Of a stretch of 64,000 bases of DNA, positions 1 through 12,600 are shown piece after piece. The notes under the pieces were generated by a model. The model made no database searches and was not told the origin of the DNA. It worked only from the letters and a program-made list of their open reading frames with translations. Within the stretch, counting starts at the first letter, position 1; each line of letters begins with the position of its first letter. Source of the stretch: Tetmemena sp. SeJ-2015. Lineage: Eukaryota; Ciliophora; Spirotrichea; Sporadotrichida; Oxytrichidae. The stretch spans positions 186,001-250,000 of the forward strand of contig JAJKFJ010020693.1 in assembly GCA_027382625.1 (NCBI GenBank), read 5' to 3'. A program made the translations under genes and the position numbers.

Positions 1-3000
1 GCCTTTCAAGAAGACTAAAAAGATAGACTGGAAGGTGCAAGGTCAAGGCTACATAGTCCTGAATGATCAGCACCAGTCCTTAGTGACAAAGGCTTACAAG
101 AAAGTGGAGAGAAAGAGGAAGGATGCGTCAGTGGTCTTGGACGTACATGGCAAAACATATGAAGCAATCATTCTTCTCTTATGAGTTACAATTGATCTAT
201 TTGTGATATGTGGCTGTGATTATGAAGAACAACGCTTCCAAATGCCATTTGCTAGAAGTTCTAAATCCAGTCAACAAACTAGAACTTCAGATGATTGAAA
301 CTGTAACGCGATGGGAATATGTCAGCAGCTTTAAGCCGCCCCCTAACATCAGCATTCAAATTTATCGTAGTAGTGAAATCTATTCTAAAATGTATTGAGG
401 TGCATTGAGAGTGGTCAAATCTTCTTAAAAGTTTTCACCTTTAAAAGCAATACTTTACTATCCTTATTTTTGCTTCTTAAAGAAGCACTTATTGAATGGA
501 GATGTGGAGTTCGATCATGTATCTTAAAAGTTTATGAGCACCTTCAACGTACGAGTCGGCTAACCCAATGGGGGTCTATTTGGAGGAAACGTACTATTAT
601 GTATTTTTTAATTCTGTACCAGCTGGCTAGCCAGTGATTCAGAAGATTGAAAAGATCTACAACTGCGTGATCTACGAGCGTTTCATCTCAGAATTCAAAC
701 GCATGCTCAAAAAGTACCCTCAGAAATAGACCAAGCACATAGTCAAGCATCTCTTCCACGGCTCCAATGCAACTGACCCAAGGCTCATCTACGAATCTGA
801 AGTGGGTCTAGACCAACGATTCTCTGAAAGTTGTAAATGGTAATAGAGGAACAATCAAGTAAGAAAGTATGAAACATTTATAATAGAAAGAAAGAATTAA
901 TATTTGAGTCATCAGTTATTTCATATCATCATAAGGAGCCTTAATGAGCTCGTAGGTTAAATATTATAAGCCTTTTAAAATTTCTTCAAGATTTCTCGCT
1001 CACTCGACAATCTTGACCCTCTTAATAGACTTTTTCATGAATATTTGCTGCTGTTGCTGCATTTAGTGTAGAAAGTCTTGCTTGCTGAGAGTGAGGAATT
1101 ATTGTGCCATGGCTAATCGATTTTTCATCTGCTCTATTTAATCCTAGCTGCTGGCTTGGATTTAATCAGAAATAGAATTCTAATGTTAGTGGACCTATCA
1201 TGAGAAATTAAGATAAGATGAGAAACTTACTTCTTGGGAAAAATTGCTGTCCAAAATGTTTTGACCAGATTAGACAAATTTAAAAGAGAATAATGGAATT
1301 TAAAATTATATTTTAATTTCTAGTCTCCTTCCTGTTTAAGTTTAGATTATGGAGCGAATCCGACTTCTTAAGCCGGATTCTAGGAAACTAATTCTGAAGG
1401 TGACTCGTCTTCAGGGTTATAAACAAATTAAAATTACTTTAGTGGATTATGCTTCTTTTTCTTGTTGTTACTTAAATTACATTCGACCGCTGTTTCCTAC
1501 AGCTGGGGTGGCTGCTGATAATTACTATAATCTTTACTTCTGATTCTGATCAAGCTGCTCAGAAATGAATCGGGGTTCGAGGAACCTAAATCCAAAGCAC
1601 TCTCATGCCTCGTTGGCTCACTGCTCTTAATCAGGGATGATAGATTAAAATATTACATCTTTTTTTGAGAGACAAGTTGAATTCTTGGAGTCTCTATCTT
1701 GTGGCTCAATTACCCCCTCAGCTTGTAGTGAAGAGTTTGAGTTCTCAGCAATATTCTCTTCAAAGATTGTGAACTTAGAGACTTCTTTGTGCTCTAATTC
1801 CTAATGAATATTTTTCTGTCCACTTCTCTCAAAGCCTGAAACCTAAGTGAGTCCTTCTCCATGAAGCTATCTCGCATAGGTGTACTTCAAATTTTCTTGC
1901 TTCTATTTCAGTAGTCTCAACGGATTCTGATGTTCGTTTTCTCCGAAGTGATTTACAATTATATTATTAAACACAATCGTAATTTGAGTTGATGATTTAC
2001 GTTTTGAGCTTGGAATTTTTCGTACTTTTCTAGGTATTCAACACCCCTTCTGGCCTTCTTAAATTAGGAACCTTTATATTTAGTAACTGTTTCCCCCATT
2101 TTCTCAAACTCAAGTCTTCTCTAAATACCTTTGGCTTCATGACTTTAGAAAATAATCTTTAATCTTTAATATATGTGTACTGATTCATTTACTAATGACT
2201 TTGCTCGTGGCTTGAAGCTCTGCTTTCAATTCGAGAGGAGCTGTCCTTGTTATTCGAGCTAGAGCTGAGTTGCAGCATTCTCCGCTCCCTTTATATGAGC
2301 TTCTTCTTCTCTTTGAATGAATTTGCCCTTTCCTAGTCAATAAGCAATTGAATACAAATAGTAACTTAGTCTCTAGAAGCCCGTCTGAGTTATATATCTT
2401 CGACGTATTTAAGTTTAGAATCACGTTTTCCACTTGAGTCCTTGCTCACCTTGCCGCTTGAGGTTGTGCATCCTTGGATGCTTATAGTTTAAATAGAAAC
2501 GATAAGTTTTCACAGGGAGCTGTGGAGTCTTGTTGGGGGTTCTTGAGCTAGAAAGTTTACTCATAGAGTTTTTCACCTTCTCGAAAATTCTACTGTAGGT
2601 CTACTCACTTTCCTTCTGCTATTAGAAAAATAACGATCATAGTTATTCTCAAAAAATTTATCTTCCTTCTGTTTACTTTTCCAAAGCTCTGTAAACTATT
2701 CGAGCACCTCTTCTCTCGTTTAACTCAACTGGAGCTTAAGCCCAGAGTCTTGACTACCTTGCACCCGATTTCTGAACATCTTCGGCTTCGGAGTAAATTG
2801 GGTTTCTCTCTTATCATAAAAATCTAGCACGTCAATATCTTTTTGAATAATTGATCATTGGAGTAAATGTTGTTGTTGCAGTCATTTAGTTACTGCTGAG
2901 TGAGATCTCTGAGCTATCTTTGTAAATAGGATTTGTGTAAAGTTTGCCCTTGGAGCGAGAAAACTCTTTTGGCCAGCTGCAAATTTAGGCAACAGTCTCT

Positions 3001-4127
3001 GCGCTTTATGCTGCGGCCTCTCTGCAAATTTTACCGACCCGACTTCGCGGATTATTCTTCCTCGTTATCATACACTAAGTTGGTCTTTTACAAATTCCAA
3101 AATGCAAAAATTAAATGTCTTGCTCCTTCTGAGTGGATCCTTCTGCCTTAAATAAAAAAGAGATGGTGATTTCCTTTCATATCTATGGGATTGGGGAGGC
3201 TTGATTGAATTTGCATCAATAGCAATCCAGTTTTTGAGATTTTTGCTCTTTCTGAGCTTCGCTTTTCCTCTTCTGCTCACAAATTGCTTCAATTTAAAAA
3301 TTTATATGAGCAAAATTTTTGTTGCATAGGATCCGTGTTAATAAAATGGAAAATTAAGTATAGTGTTTTCTGAGGGGTCTGAGTAAATTTTTCTTCTTGA
3401 GCCGCAGCAGCCCCCGTTCACTTTCAAGCAATTGTGTCTGCCCTTTCAATTGGCGGCTGAGCTCTGGAGAGATGTCATAGGTGGAGATCTCTGCAGCTGC
3501 TCATCCTCTAGTAGTTTCTGTCTGTTCGAATAACAACACTCGTTGCCCATGCTCTATAAAAAATGAACACACACTCTCATCATATTGATAATTCTCTTGT
3601 GGTCAAAGTTTGGTAAGTTTCAATAAATTATTGTTTGAATTATAACGGAAGCAATTTAAAATATTATTTTACAAAGAGCCAGTGTTGCTTTAAAAGATCA
3701 CACACTGATGATGATGTAGATGAGAGCTCAAATTATTTTCTGAATTCTTATTAACCTCAGATTAATTGGCAATCTGGAATAAAAATGCTATTAAGATTAA
3801 AGTTTAAGAACTGTGATTTTAATTATTTCTATTTTCGACCAACGATTCGCGAGAGCAGGTGCATATGGAGAGGGAATCTATTTTGCAAACAACTCACAGT
3901 ACTCGCACTCGTTCACTCATAGAGCTGTGGCGAATGGCAATCAATGCTAGATGTTCATGTGTCTGGTGCTGACAGGAGAGAGTGTCTTCCAAAACCCTGG
4001 CAACTATAAGATCCCTCCTCTCAAGCCAGGCAGCCAGGTCGAGCGCTATGACTCTATAAACAATGGTAATGGCGGCCATTTCATAGTCTATGATAACATG
4101 AAGACCTATCCAGGCTACTTAATATGA
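1..4127 (+). CDS. WWE-domain PARP-type ADP-ribosyltransferase (5' end outside window), germline locus in at least four MDSs
   Basis: Predicted ADP-ribosyltransferase. MDS 1-164 encodes a WWE domain (IDWKVQGQGY ... GKTYE) that continues in MDS 228-396 (EQRFQM). A linker (TRWEYVSSFK) follows, then the catalytic domain: KIYNCVIYERF and LFHGSNATDPRLIYESEVG in MDS 606-822, and LDQRFARAGAYGEGIYFA to NMKTYPGYLI in MDS 3849-4127, with TGA at 4125-4127. The NAD-binding His (HG) and Tyr (IYFA) are visible. The position of the PARP1 catalytic Glu is occupied in GHFIVYDN by His, so mono-ADP-ribosylation or binding only is more likely than polymerisation (inference). Joining at pointers TATGAAG, ATGTATT and GACCAACGATTC restores the domain. 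Two 1-nt frame breaks remain, near 260-300 and 637. A paralogue follows at 4374. The domain call is firm; exact MDS edges and activity are less so. Confidence 0.85.
165..227 (+). other. IES, 63 bp, pointer TATGAAG
   Basis: Direct repeat TATGAAG at 158-164 and 221-227. Excision of one copy joins ...GKTYE to EQRFQM and completes the C-terminal strand of the WWE domain. Confidence 0.8.
397..605 (+). other. IES, about 209 bp, pointer ATGTATT
   Basis: ATGTATT occurs at 390-396 and 599-605. Joining gives SSEIYSKMYFLILYQLAS, which fits the helix that precedes the PARP IEKIYNCVIY motif. One base must still be gained or lost near 637, so this join is less certain than the others. Confidence 0.6.
823..3848 (+). 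other. Large IES, 3.0 kb, pointer GACCAACGATTC, housing another gene
   Basis: The 12-bp repeat GACCAACGATTC lies at 811-822 and 3837-3848. Joining reads VGLDQRFARAGAYGEGIYF, the expected PARP core, without a frame change. The eliminated interval holds a complete minus-strand gene at 1000-3550. The rest (823-999 and 3551-3836) is AT-rich, non-coding and could be that gene's own flanks. Confidence 0.85.
1000..3550 (-). CDS. Unknown protein, probably N-myristoylated, encoded inside a PARP IES
   Basis: Function not recognised. The minus strand opens with MGNECCYSNRQKLLEDEQ. A Gly-2 with neighbouring Cys is a typical N-myristoylation/palmitoylation start, so membrane attachment is inferred. Long glutamine-coded frames follow. 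One around 2.55-2.85 kb reads DIDVLDFYDKRETQFTPKPK and FTELWKSKQKEDKFFENNYD. Another at 2.2-2.5 kb reads ISIQGCTTSSGKVSKDSSGK and SRIESRASSHEQSHQQMNQ. The last reads QQQQQIFMKKSIKRVKIVE before TGA at 1000-1002. Composition is rich in Ser, Gln, Lys and Glu with coiled-coil-like stretches. At least four frame breaks occur (near 3490, 3240, 2850, 2560), some probably small IESs or introns and some homopolymer slips. Start and stop both lie within the IES of the flanking PARP gene. Confidence 0.7.
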
Positions 4128-4373
4128 AATATTAAAGCAATAAATAGCATTCATTATATTTCTTAATCACATACACAGTATGATAAAAAACCAATTGAAG
4201 AGGAATATGCTTATAAGGATAATTTGTTGTATTTTAGGATTTTTTTTAAGAGTAAGAATCATTTTTAGTTGCTGATGAAATTTTGATAAGAATATTTGGA
4301 GTAATAATCTGAAATTCTAGATCATCAGCAGCTTTCATTCAATAAATACTTATATCTTAATTGATATTATAAA

Positions 4374-6163
4374 ATGGAAAGCAAATCTAGTGCTGGAAAC
4401 TAAGCGTAGCAACATCTTAAAACTGAGAATGATAGTGTAGAATGTAAGGAGTATGAGGTGAATTTCCAATTCAAGAAAGAATACGTGCCGATTGATGACT
4501 AGGATCTCATCGACTTATATGGAGCTGATATAATCACTATAAAAAGTTTATAATTAAGTGATAGAGTAGTCTGCGCTAAGTGGTATTTAGAGGATGAAGA
4601 GCAAAAGAAATTATCAAATTATGAAATAAGTAAGGGACTGCTGCAAGCTCCTGTGCCTCAATCATAGTAAAAAAGAAATTAAAAATACTTTAAAGCCTTT
4701 TCTTGAGCAAGATGCTTCCTAAAAGATTGAGTCTATCCTCTAGAAGGTCGAAGCATGGGGTGTTTTTAAGGAAGCCTTAATCCAATCATAAAGGCAAAGA
4801 GATATCATTATTTTCTATCTATCAGAGGATCAAGAATATAAAGTAACCTTTGAGGAAGATGAAGTGAAACAGGAGTTGAAGTTTATAATGTTAAACCTAA
4901 GAACCCAAGAAAGAAGGAACCTCAAAAGATCTTTTGAACTTAAGGGACCAGTTATGTACGCAACAAGCTTCAATTGGCGAATAGAGGGACACATGGCGCC
5001 AGCCTACTCTCCTCAGCAAATTAGCATCTTCCTTTAAACTTACAAGCTCGCACTTCAACATAAGAGCACAAGAGCAAAGCAGATACATCTTTTCGGAAGA
5101 GAATTAAAGAATAAGTATTTCTTATTCCTTATAAGTTTAGAATTTGAGTTCACTGCTGAGATTAAACAGCACAAGTCAGAGCCTGTTTGCTATTTGAGAG
5201 ACTTAGAAAATGGAGAGAGACTCAACTTACTAGAGATACGTAAGTAGACCAGGTGGGACTATGTGACCGCTTTCAAACTTCCACAGCATAGTCTTGACTC
5301 AGAATTAAAAAAATTCGAATATATAAAATATCTATTTTTCCTTGTAAACTCAGGTTAACAGTTAATCTTTAACGTCTATCTTATAAAGAGAGATAGACCT
5401 ATATAAATTCTAATAATTAAATTTCTATCCTGAGGAACCAGAGTATGACTTTCTTTAAAACAAGCTGCAACTTCTAGATCTTTAACTATCTAGCCACTCG
5501 ATGCAGGGTTTCACAATTCAGAAAGTTTGCAACAGTTAAATCTATCTAGAATTCACTAAGAAGTTATCCTAACTGCTCAGAAAGCATCCAGAGAAGGGGA
5601 TAGATTAAATCCTAAAGCACAAATTTAATTTCTAGTTCAAAAGAGCAATAAATTATCATTGAAAATTCCTGATAGGTCAAAAGACTTTGCTGGATCCAAG
5701 TCAGATTTATTTTGCCAAACCTGAGAGTGCCTCTTAGGAAGTTTTGCAAATCTTGAGCGGAGACGCACAATATTTCTGGGAGGAGAGTTCTCAACCAATT
5801 ACTACTTTAGATTAAATTGCTTTTGAGTTGCCTGATGGGAGAAAGTAAATATTATTGTGCTTGGTTCTTTTGCAAGAGGATATCATAGGGTATTCAATAG
5901 AATTCATTCATCATAATATTTAGTTGCTAATATTCTATATTAAGAGAAGAATAATTATAAGTTAAATTTCAGCAAAAAAAAATATATCTTGAACTATAAA
6001 TTTAATTGTCATCTGTAAAATATTAATTGCTTCTCATCTTTGTTATCTTTTAAGCATCATCATATGCTTTCATATTTAATCAACCGATAATAATGAAAAT
6101 AGTCTGGAATATAATAGCTCCGATGTTAAAATTTATCCTGGCTACCTCATAACCTATTAATGA
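4374..6163 (+). CDS. Second WWE-PARP ADP-ribosyltransferase, paralogue of the upstream gene
   Basis: Starts MESKSSAGNQAQQHLKTEN at 4374. An N-terminal extension of about 150 residues (EVNFQFKKEYVPIDDQDL) precedes a WWE-like domain: FNWRIEGHMAPAYSPQQIS, HLFGREFEFTAEIK across an IES, then TRWDYVTAFKLPQ, which matches TRWEYVSSFK of the upstream gene. The catalytic part includes FTIQKVCNSQIYLEF, HPEKGIDQILKH, QIYFAKPESAS, GRKQILLCLVLLQ and the terminal VKIYPGYLITYQ before TGA at 6161-6163. The His-Gly motif expected after LKH is lost at an unresolved break around 5620-5690, so catalytic competence cannot be judged. Other breaks lie near 4670, 5310-5430 and 5990-6100. Same strand and about 250 bp from the first PARP, which suggests tandem duplication. 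Confidence 0.75.
5106..5144 (+). other. IES, 39 bp, pointer AGAATT
   Basis: AGAATT at 5100-5105 and 5139-5144. Joining reads LFGREFEFTAEIK in frame inside the WWE domain of the second PARP gene. Confidence 0.85.
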
Positions 6164-6649
6164 CAAAAAAGCAGGATCTTTAATTTGATTTCAATTCGAT
6201 TCCTTTGTTAAGCTAAATATTTCGCATACTCTCAACTAGCAAATCGACTTTCAAATCAAAAGTAGGAATTGGAATAAAGTCAAATTCAGCTTTTAAAAAA
6301 ATAAATCTGAGTTACTTCGAATAATCATCATTACAGAATAACACAAGTTTATTAGAAGTTTAATTATAAAAAAAGTTAGGAGATATTAATTAAGAAATAA
6401 TGAGATTCTACTATTCTGGATCTTTTAGATCAAAATAGAATTTTTATAATGAATAATAAGTTTTTTTGATAGATTTACTATGACCTCAAAAGTAATTAAT
6501 TAACTAATTGATAAATTCTAGCCACAGTATTTGCTCAAATTAATAAATTTATAGATTAATGAGAAGAAGAGCTTGCAAATACAATTCAAGTACCCATTTT
6601 CGTCTTCTCCTCCTTTCACTAATTTTTGCTTTTAAAATGCATAAGATAT

Positions 6650-9600
6650 AAAAATGCTCTCGACAATCTGTAGCTCGGGCGATATTGGGGCGAAGTGAGG
6701 CACTCATTCCCTATTACTGGAGTGAATGGAAAGGAGTGCTTAAAGCAGAGGTACCCCTGGTTTCTAGGCGGCTTGAAAGGAGATACTACCATTACCACTA
6801 TGGCTCTAGATTCCAAGACGCAAGAAATTGCACTAGGCGGTTTTTCCTCCTCTACTCCAAAATAAATACCACTCTAATAATTAATTGTCCAGATTTTGTG
6901 AGTGCCACAGGTCAAGCAATCGTAATTGTGATACCCACTTCAGGATAAACTTTATCAAAGACATTTTAAGATTTTTTGTAACTGTAAAGTGGGGGAAGTA
7001 GCTGGCAGTGGCTAGTGGGCAGGTCTTCAAGTCACTTATATATCACAAGGTCAACTCTTATATTGTGGCACTGTTCAAATTTTTTATTTTTAGTTCTGTT
7101 CACAAATCCAACTGTGATTGTAATCCTGAATTAAGTCACAGGCGCCATAACTATTCTCTAATCATTAGTGATTAAAATAATTGTGTGATAGTTTCTAATT
7201 GAGAATAAAACTGCATCGATGACTAACAATGCAATCATAAACACGCTCATAGACATTCAACTCACTCAAATCTATTCATTTCTTCTTTTAACTCACCTCC
7301 ACTAATTGAATTCAAAAATCCTAATTGATATTTACTAATGTGATGTTCCTTGTTGCGACAAGTGCTTCAATCCTGCCGACAGTTGGAATCGTGAACTTCA
7401 ATTAAATAACTTCTCATTTTTTTATGAATAAAACTTCATAGACACGCCTTCCTCCACTGTTTCAGTCAAGTGTGTTCAAAAATATTAGATCTTTAAACAA
7501 TAGGTAATATATTTGTTCAGGGAGTTGCGATGGCAGTGTACAGCAGTTATTTCGGCAACAACAATCTTATATAAACTTAGCAATCACTATGAATTTATTA
7601 ATTGGTTTGAAATATCTTTAAATGACTTGTATCTAGGAGGTGAGACATCTAACTCCCCTATATAGTAAATGTGCATTTTGTAAAACTACACATATTTTTA
7701 TGAGCCTATAAGAGTGGTGCAGTTCACAGTGAAAATGAATTTCAACCCCAGTAACTCAATTAGCAACATGCTCTCTTTGGACTGGATGGTTGCCAACTAC
7801 AACACTCTCATAGGACGAAAACTTATTCAAATAAGTTAGTTTATAAATTTTGAGGAGGAAACATTATGAAGGTTTACACATAGGCTCCATCAGATTACAA
7901 TAAAAATTCTAGGAGTAACTTTTATTTTAATTGGAGATACGTCATACCTTTTCGGCTGCTCCACTCAAGGCTACTTCGACAATCAATATAAAAGTTTAAA
8001 TATAGAGAGAAAGTGGGAAATTGAATTCTAGAGAAATATCGTGCAAGACTAGTCAGATACTATTTGCACGACATGAATGGATTCACGCCGTCTGGTACTC
8101 ACACTGTCTCATTTCCATTTAAAAATAAAATTGGAATAGATTGTCCCACATAAATATTAATCCAGTGGTAAATTTCGATGTGTATCAAGGTGGAAGCAAT
8201 GGCTTAACATGCACTGATTTAATTGCAACCAGTCTTCTCCAGATATATTGGTCCGGATCAGATTCTATATTTATAGATGGAAATTTAAGCTGTTTTCAAG
8301 CTCGTATTATATTTCATTAAAATGGATTGTACTGTTCAAATTTTAAATATTCTCAGGTTAATTATCATTTACTTCTTTTTTTGTAAGTAAGTTCAATCTG
8401 ATTAGGAGAAGTTTAAATTTTGATTAAAATTTTTGCGAATGCCATATCCAAATGTGGGACCTATGAAAAGACAACATGTTTAATTTATTATAATGCCATT
8501 ATAAATATATTTTCCAGCTCCTACTTCAATTAAATTCACATCTATAGTTAGCATTCTATTGTATTTAGATCCAAGCAGCGCCTAACCCTTTTTAGCTTCC
8601 TTCACATTCGATACTGCGGACACTGATCAAGTCACCTTCAAAAAATACTTCATCGACAGCATGCCTATCGTCAGCTTAGACGCCACGAAGGTTCTCATCA
8701 CAAGTGACTTGCCATAAAAATACTTACAATTCTTTATATTGAAGAGACTTAACTCTCTATTTCGCAGGCTCCAACAGAGGAATATCTCAAAAATTTCTCT
8801 CTCTCTTTCTTTATCTTTTCTTTGTTATATCTAGTTGCCTCTCCACAAGCTACTCTACAATTAATTATATAATCTTGACTAATTACTCATTAGGGGTTGT
8901 TGTGACATTTTATAAACTATTCTTCGAATTTATAAATGTGAAGTTAGCAGCTGATGAGCTCTGCAACTCGTTCTCCTCCACGCTCATATTGGATCACACG
9001 GAGGTCATGACAAGTCTGGGCTTCAATTACTTCGTTGACCTCAAAACTTACCTCAGCATCTTACTCCAAGCCGAATGGGATTTCTCCTTCACTCAAATCG
9101 ACTCTAAGGATCTTCTAAAGTTATTTAAATTCAAAATTAGAGGCTTTTAGAATCTAGTGAGTACTAAACTGATAGAATAGAGTTGCTGCTGGTTCGATAT
9201 TGATCCTGCCTGACTTGTAGTAGTTGTATTTTAATTTTTGATCCGCCTGATCTCACCCAAAAAGAAAACTTTTCCAAAGATAGATGCTCGTTTTATAATT
9301 AAAGAATACGTTATAGACACTGCGCCCATCTCTTTCAATTTCGGAGCCTTTAAATAATTAATTATTTTTTAAATTTTAAGCCTTCACTATAAATGACACC
9401 ACATGCACAGACTTGTTCCTGACCTACTCTGCAAGCTATGAATCGAGTACCACCCTCCCCTCCTATCTGGGAGTAGACGCTACGAATAAGAAGATCACAG
9501 TGGGCAAGACAAGTAGCTTTGCACTCTATGGATAGCACTCATTGACACTCATAGCAACCATGAATAACGGACAGACAGTGGAAGCTGATCAGGAACTCTT

Positions 9601-12600
9601 ATTCATCTCCACGGATGATTCTAACAGCTATGAGTAATTGCTTCCATTCATTCACATAAAATATTATACTTACTTATGAGGTACTTTACCCCTCGACTAT
9701 CGCAGACTAGGAGTATATTGTGGGAACTACAGCAATCACTATAAATTTCAATGCTTTCTAATTCAAGCCCGCCTCTTACCATCTCATGTATTTTCTGGCT
9801 AATCAAGATTAATAGAGTAATGAAATTCATAGATTTTCATTTAAGATGGCACCGCCTATGATTCCGAAATTTTTACCTTTGCTGATGGGACTGAGACAGA
9901 TAGAAAAATTAAAATCTCCACCTCTAATAATGCAAAGGTTATTTATCTTCCTTTCCTTATAATTTTGGTTGGCACTTATCTCTAAGTGTCATAGGAAAGT
10001 TTTCAGAGAACTCATCTAAGAATATTTAAAATAAGAACGAAGGTTTTTTTTTTCAAACCACAGTTATTAGTTTTTAGAAGTAGGTTTCGAATTTCTAAGT
10101 GATAATCATAGACTAGTGCTTCAGTGCAACCATATAGACACAGACAATTGCTAACATTAAAATTTAATCCAATGATTAGCTTTCTATTTTGAAGCTAACT
10201 AGGTCTACTACGCTTTTGACACTATAAAAACGATTCCTTACAATAACCCAGCATGGACAATTAGTATCCCACAATGTGGTCCCCTCATTTATTCCTTCAG
10301 CTTCCCTAGTTATAAACCAAAGACTGCGGAAGTGGTCAAGCTAGTCTCTTCCTCGAAGTACCTATCAGTTGTCTCTACAAACTTTAAAGTCCGAATGAAT
10401 TGTATATACTTCTTTCAAACTTAGAAGATGTGGGAACCTACCCGATAGTTTTAGCAGCTAAGACTACAGTGGGTGAAATCAAGGCTCAGATTTAATTCCA
10501 GTTGGAGATCAGATGCAAGGTCAAGATCCTCTCCCCCATTGTTCCCCCATCTATAAGCAATTTATTAAATGTGCTTACTTTGTCAGTCCATCTACTTTTA
10601 GCTATAGGATTGGAAACTCGCTAAAAATACTGCTTTGATCTAAAATGGAAATATTTATAAGCTACCTTTGCTGGTTTAGTTTAGTGAGTTCATCCAAACT
10701 CCTGATTGCGGAGCTCATGTAGATTACTATTTTTTTCTATTTATAGTTAAATTTTAAGAATACACAACATCATACGCGGCGAGGCCAGGACTAGAATTTA
10801 ATCTCTTAATATTCCAAATTTTATATTTTGAAGTTGATGGGAACCCAGTTCGCTTCGTGGGAACTATGCAAGCATTTTACGTCTGGTCAAACGACCCAAG
10901 CCAGAAAATTTTAAGTCGATAATCTATTTTTCTCTCAGATGGGCCTGTACCAGATGATAGTCACAGGAACAATATTTTTTACATTAAATCTCTCCAAATA
11001 TCTCTACTTTAAATAGCGGATGGCTATTATACAACAAGCTCCAGTTTCAACCTTGCAATCTAATTAGTATCCGCAGACTCGCTCGAACAAACTGTGGATT
11101 ACAATCAGCTCTTGTCTATTTTTTTTTTTTTAAAATCCAATTTCAACCTAATATTTTACTCTCTGAAGATTCTATTATTGCTAGAGCAGGTCAATTGACA
11201 ACTTACTAAAATAAAATAAGAGAGGATTATGTTTATCTTATACGTGAATAAGGATATTTATTTACTCTTGGGCAGCTCGTTCTGAGAAGACAAGTATCTC
11301 TTCACTTTAAAAAAATTTTAAAGGACTTTCAGGGTTTGGTGCACTACGGGTTTAAGGACACTGACTTTATCAAGATCACCTCTTCTTCCTCCATATTAAA
11401 AATTTTTTTTCAAATTAAATAATTCTTTTTTAGCAATAAGTATAAAACCTTATGCCGCATACAATATAATATCTGCTCTCACTAGTGTTTAATAAATGCC
11501 ATGCATGAAGGAGTGCACACGGTTATAGCCTCCTACTATTCCAAATAAAAATTCAATTTTAAATTGAAAAACTATTTTTTATAGTTTTATAGTAATCCTG
11601 AAAAATGCAGTACCTGTGGCAGGTCCGTCAAGGTATCCAAAGCTGTTCAAAATAAATTTTATCTTTGTTATTCTAAATTTTCTTAATTTTTTTAAGTTCA
11701 CATTTGTAAAACTGGATGAGGTAAACTAAGCAGAGCAAGAGGAGCAGCTCAAGAACTTTAGAGATCAGCAGGCAGCGGAACAGTTTGCAAATTTCTACAT
11801 TCAGATTCTCGAAAACTAAGGAATCATTTTTCTAGGTTAAATTTATGAATAGCGAAGAATGACAGCGACTTCACGGCGTACATAAAGAGCATAAACTCTG
11901 GAGGCTTGGCAAGGATACAATTTAATAAGGATCTGTACACACCCAAAAACTATTCCTTCTTTAACGATACCTTTCTCAAGGTCACAGTCAAATCCTACTA
12001 CAACAACATAAACTTCACAATTCTATAATTAGAGGCATCATAGAATTCATTTAATTCACTTGGGAGATTGTTGATTTCCGCTCAGACTACTTCATATATC
12101 TTATTTAAAAAGGCTTTTTAAAATTTTCATGATGCAGCTAGATTTCGATCAGCCTCTACAAGTGTCAACTAGAGTAAGTCTTTTCTAAATTATCATTTGT
12201 CTTTTAGGATCTGGATACTCTCGACATAATTTTCCTGAAGAATGAGTACTTTATAGCCAAGTCAACCTTGCTTATTAATCATATATAAAAGTTTTAAACT
12301 TAGCTATAAATGATTGCTCCCTATAAAGCAATTGGAGCTTGGGACAAGAAACTGATTTCGAGGCTGCAATATTTTAATAATTATAAGATATTTATTTATA
12401 GCTTGCCAAAAATAGGATGAAGTAATATCGAATGATGTCAAATTGTAGCCGCTTTTAATGAATTAATTTGAAAATACACGTTGTGATACGCGGCTTAAAA
12501 CCATGCTCTCGTCTATTTTGCTGGAACTTCAGGAATTTGAAAATGCACAGTGCAGCCAAATTGTCAATCCTGCTTAATTTAAAATTAAAAAAATTTTGAC

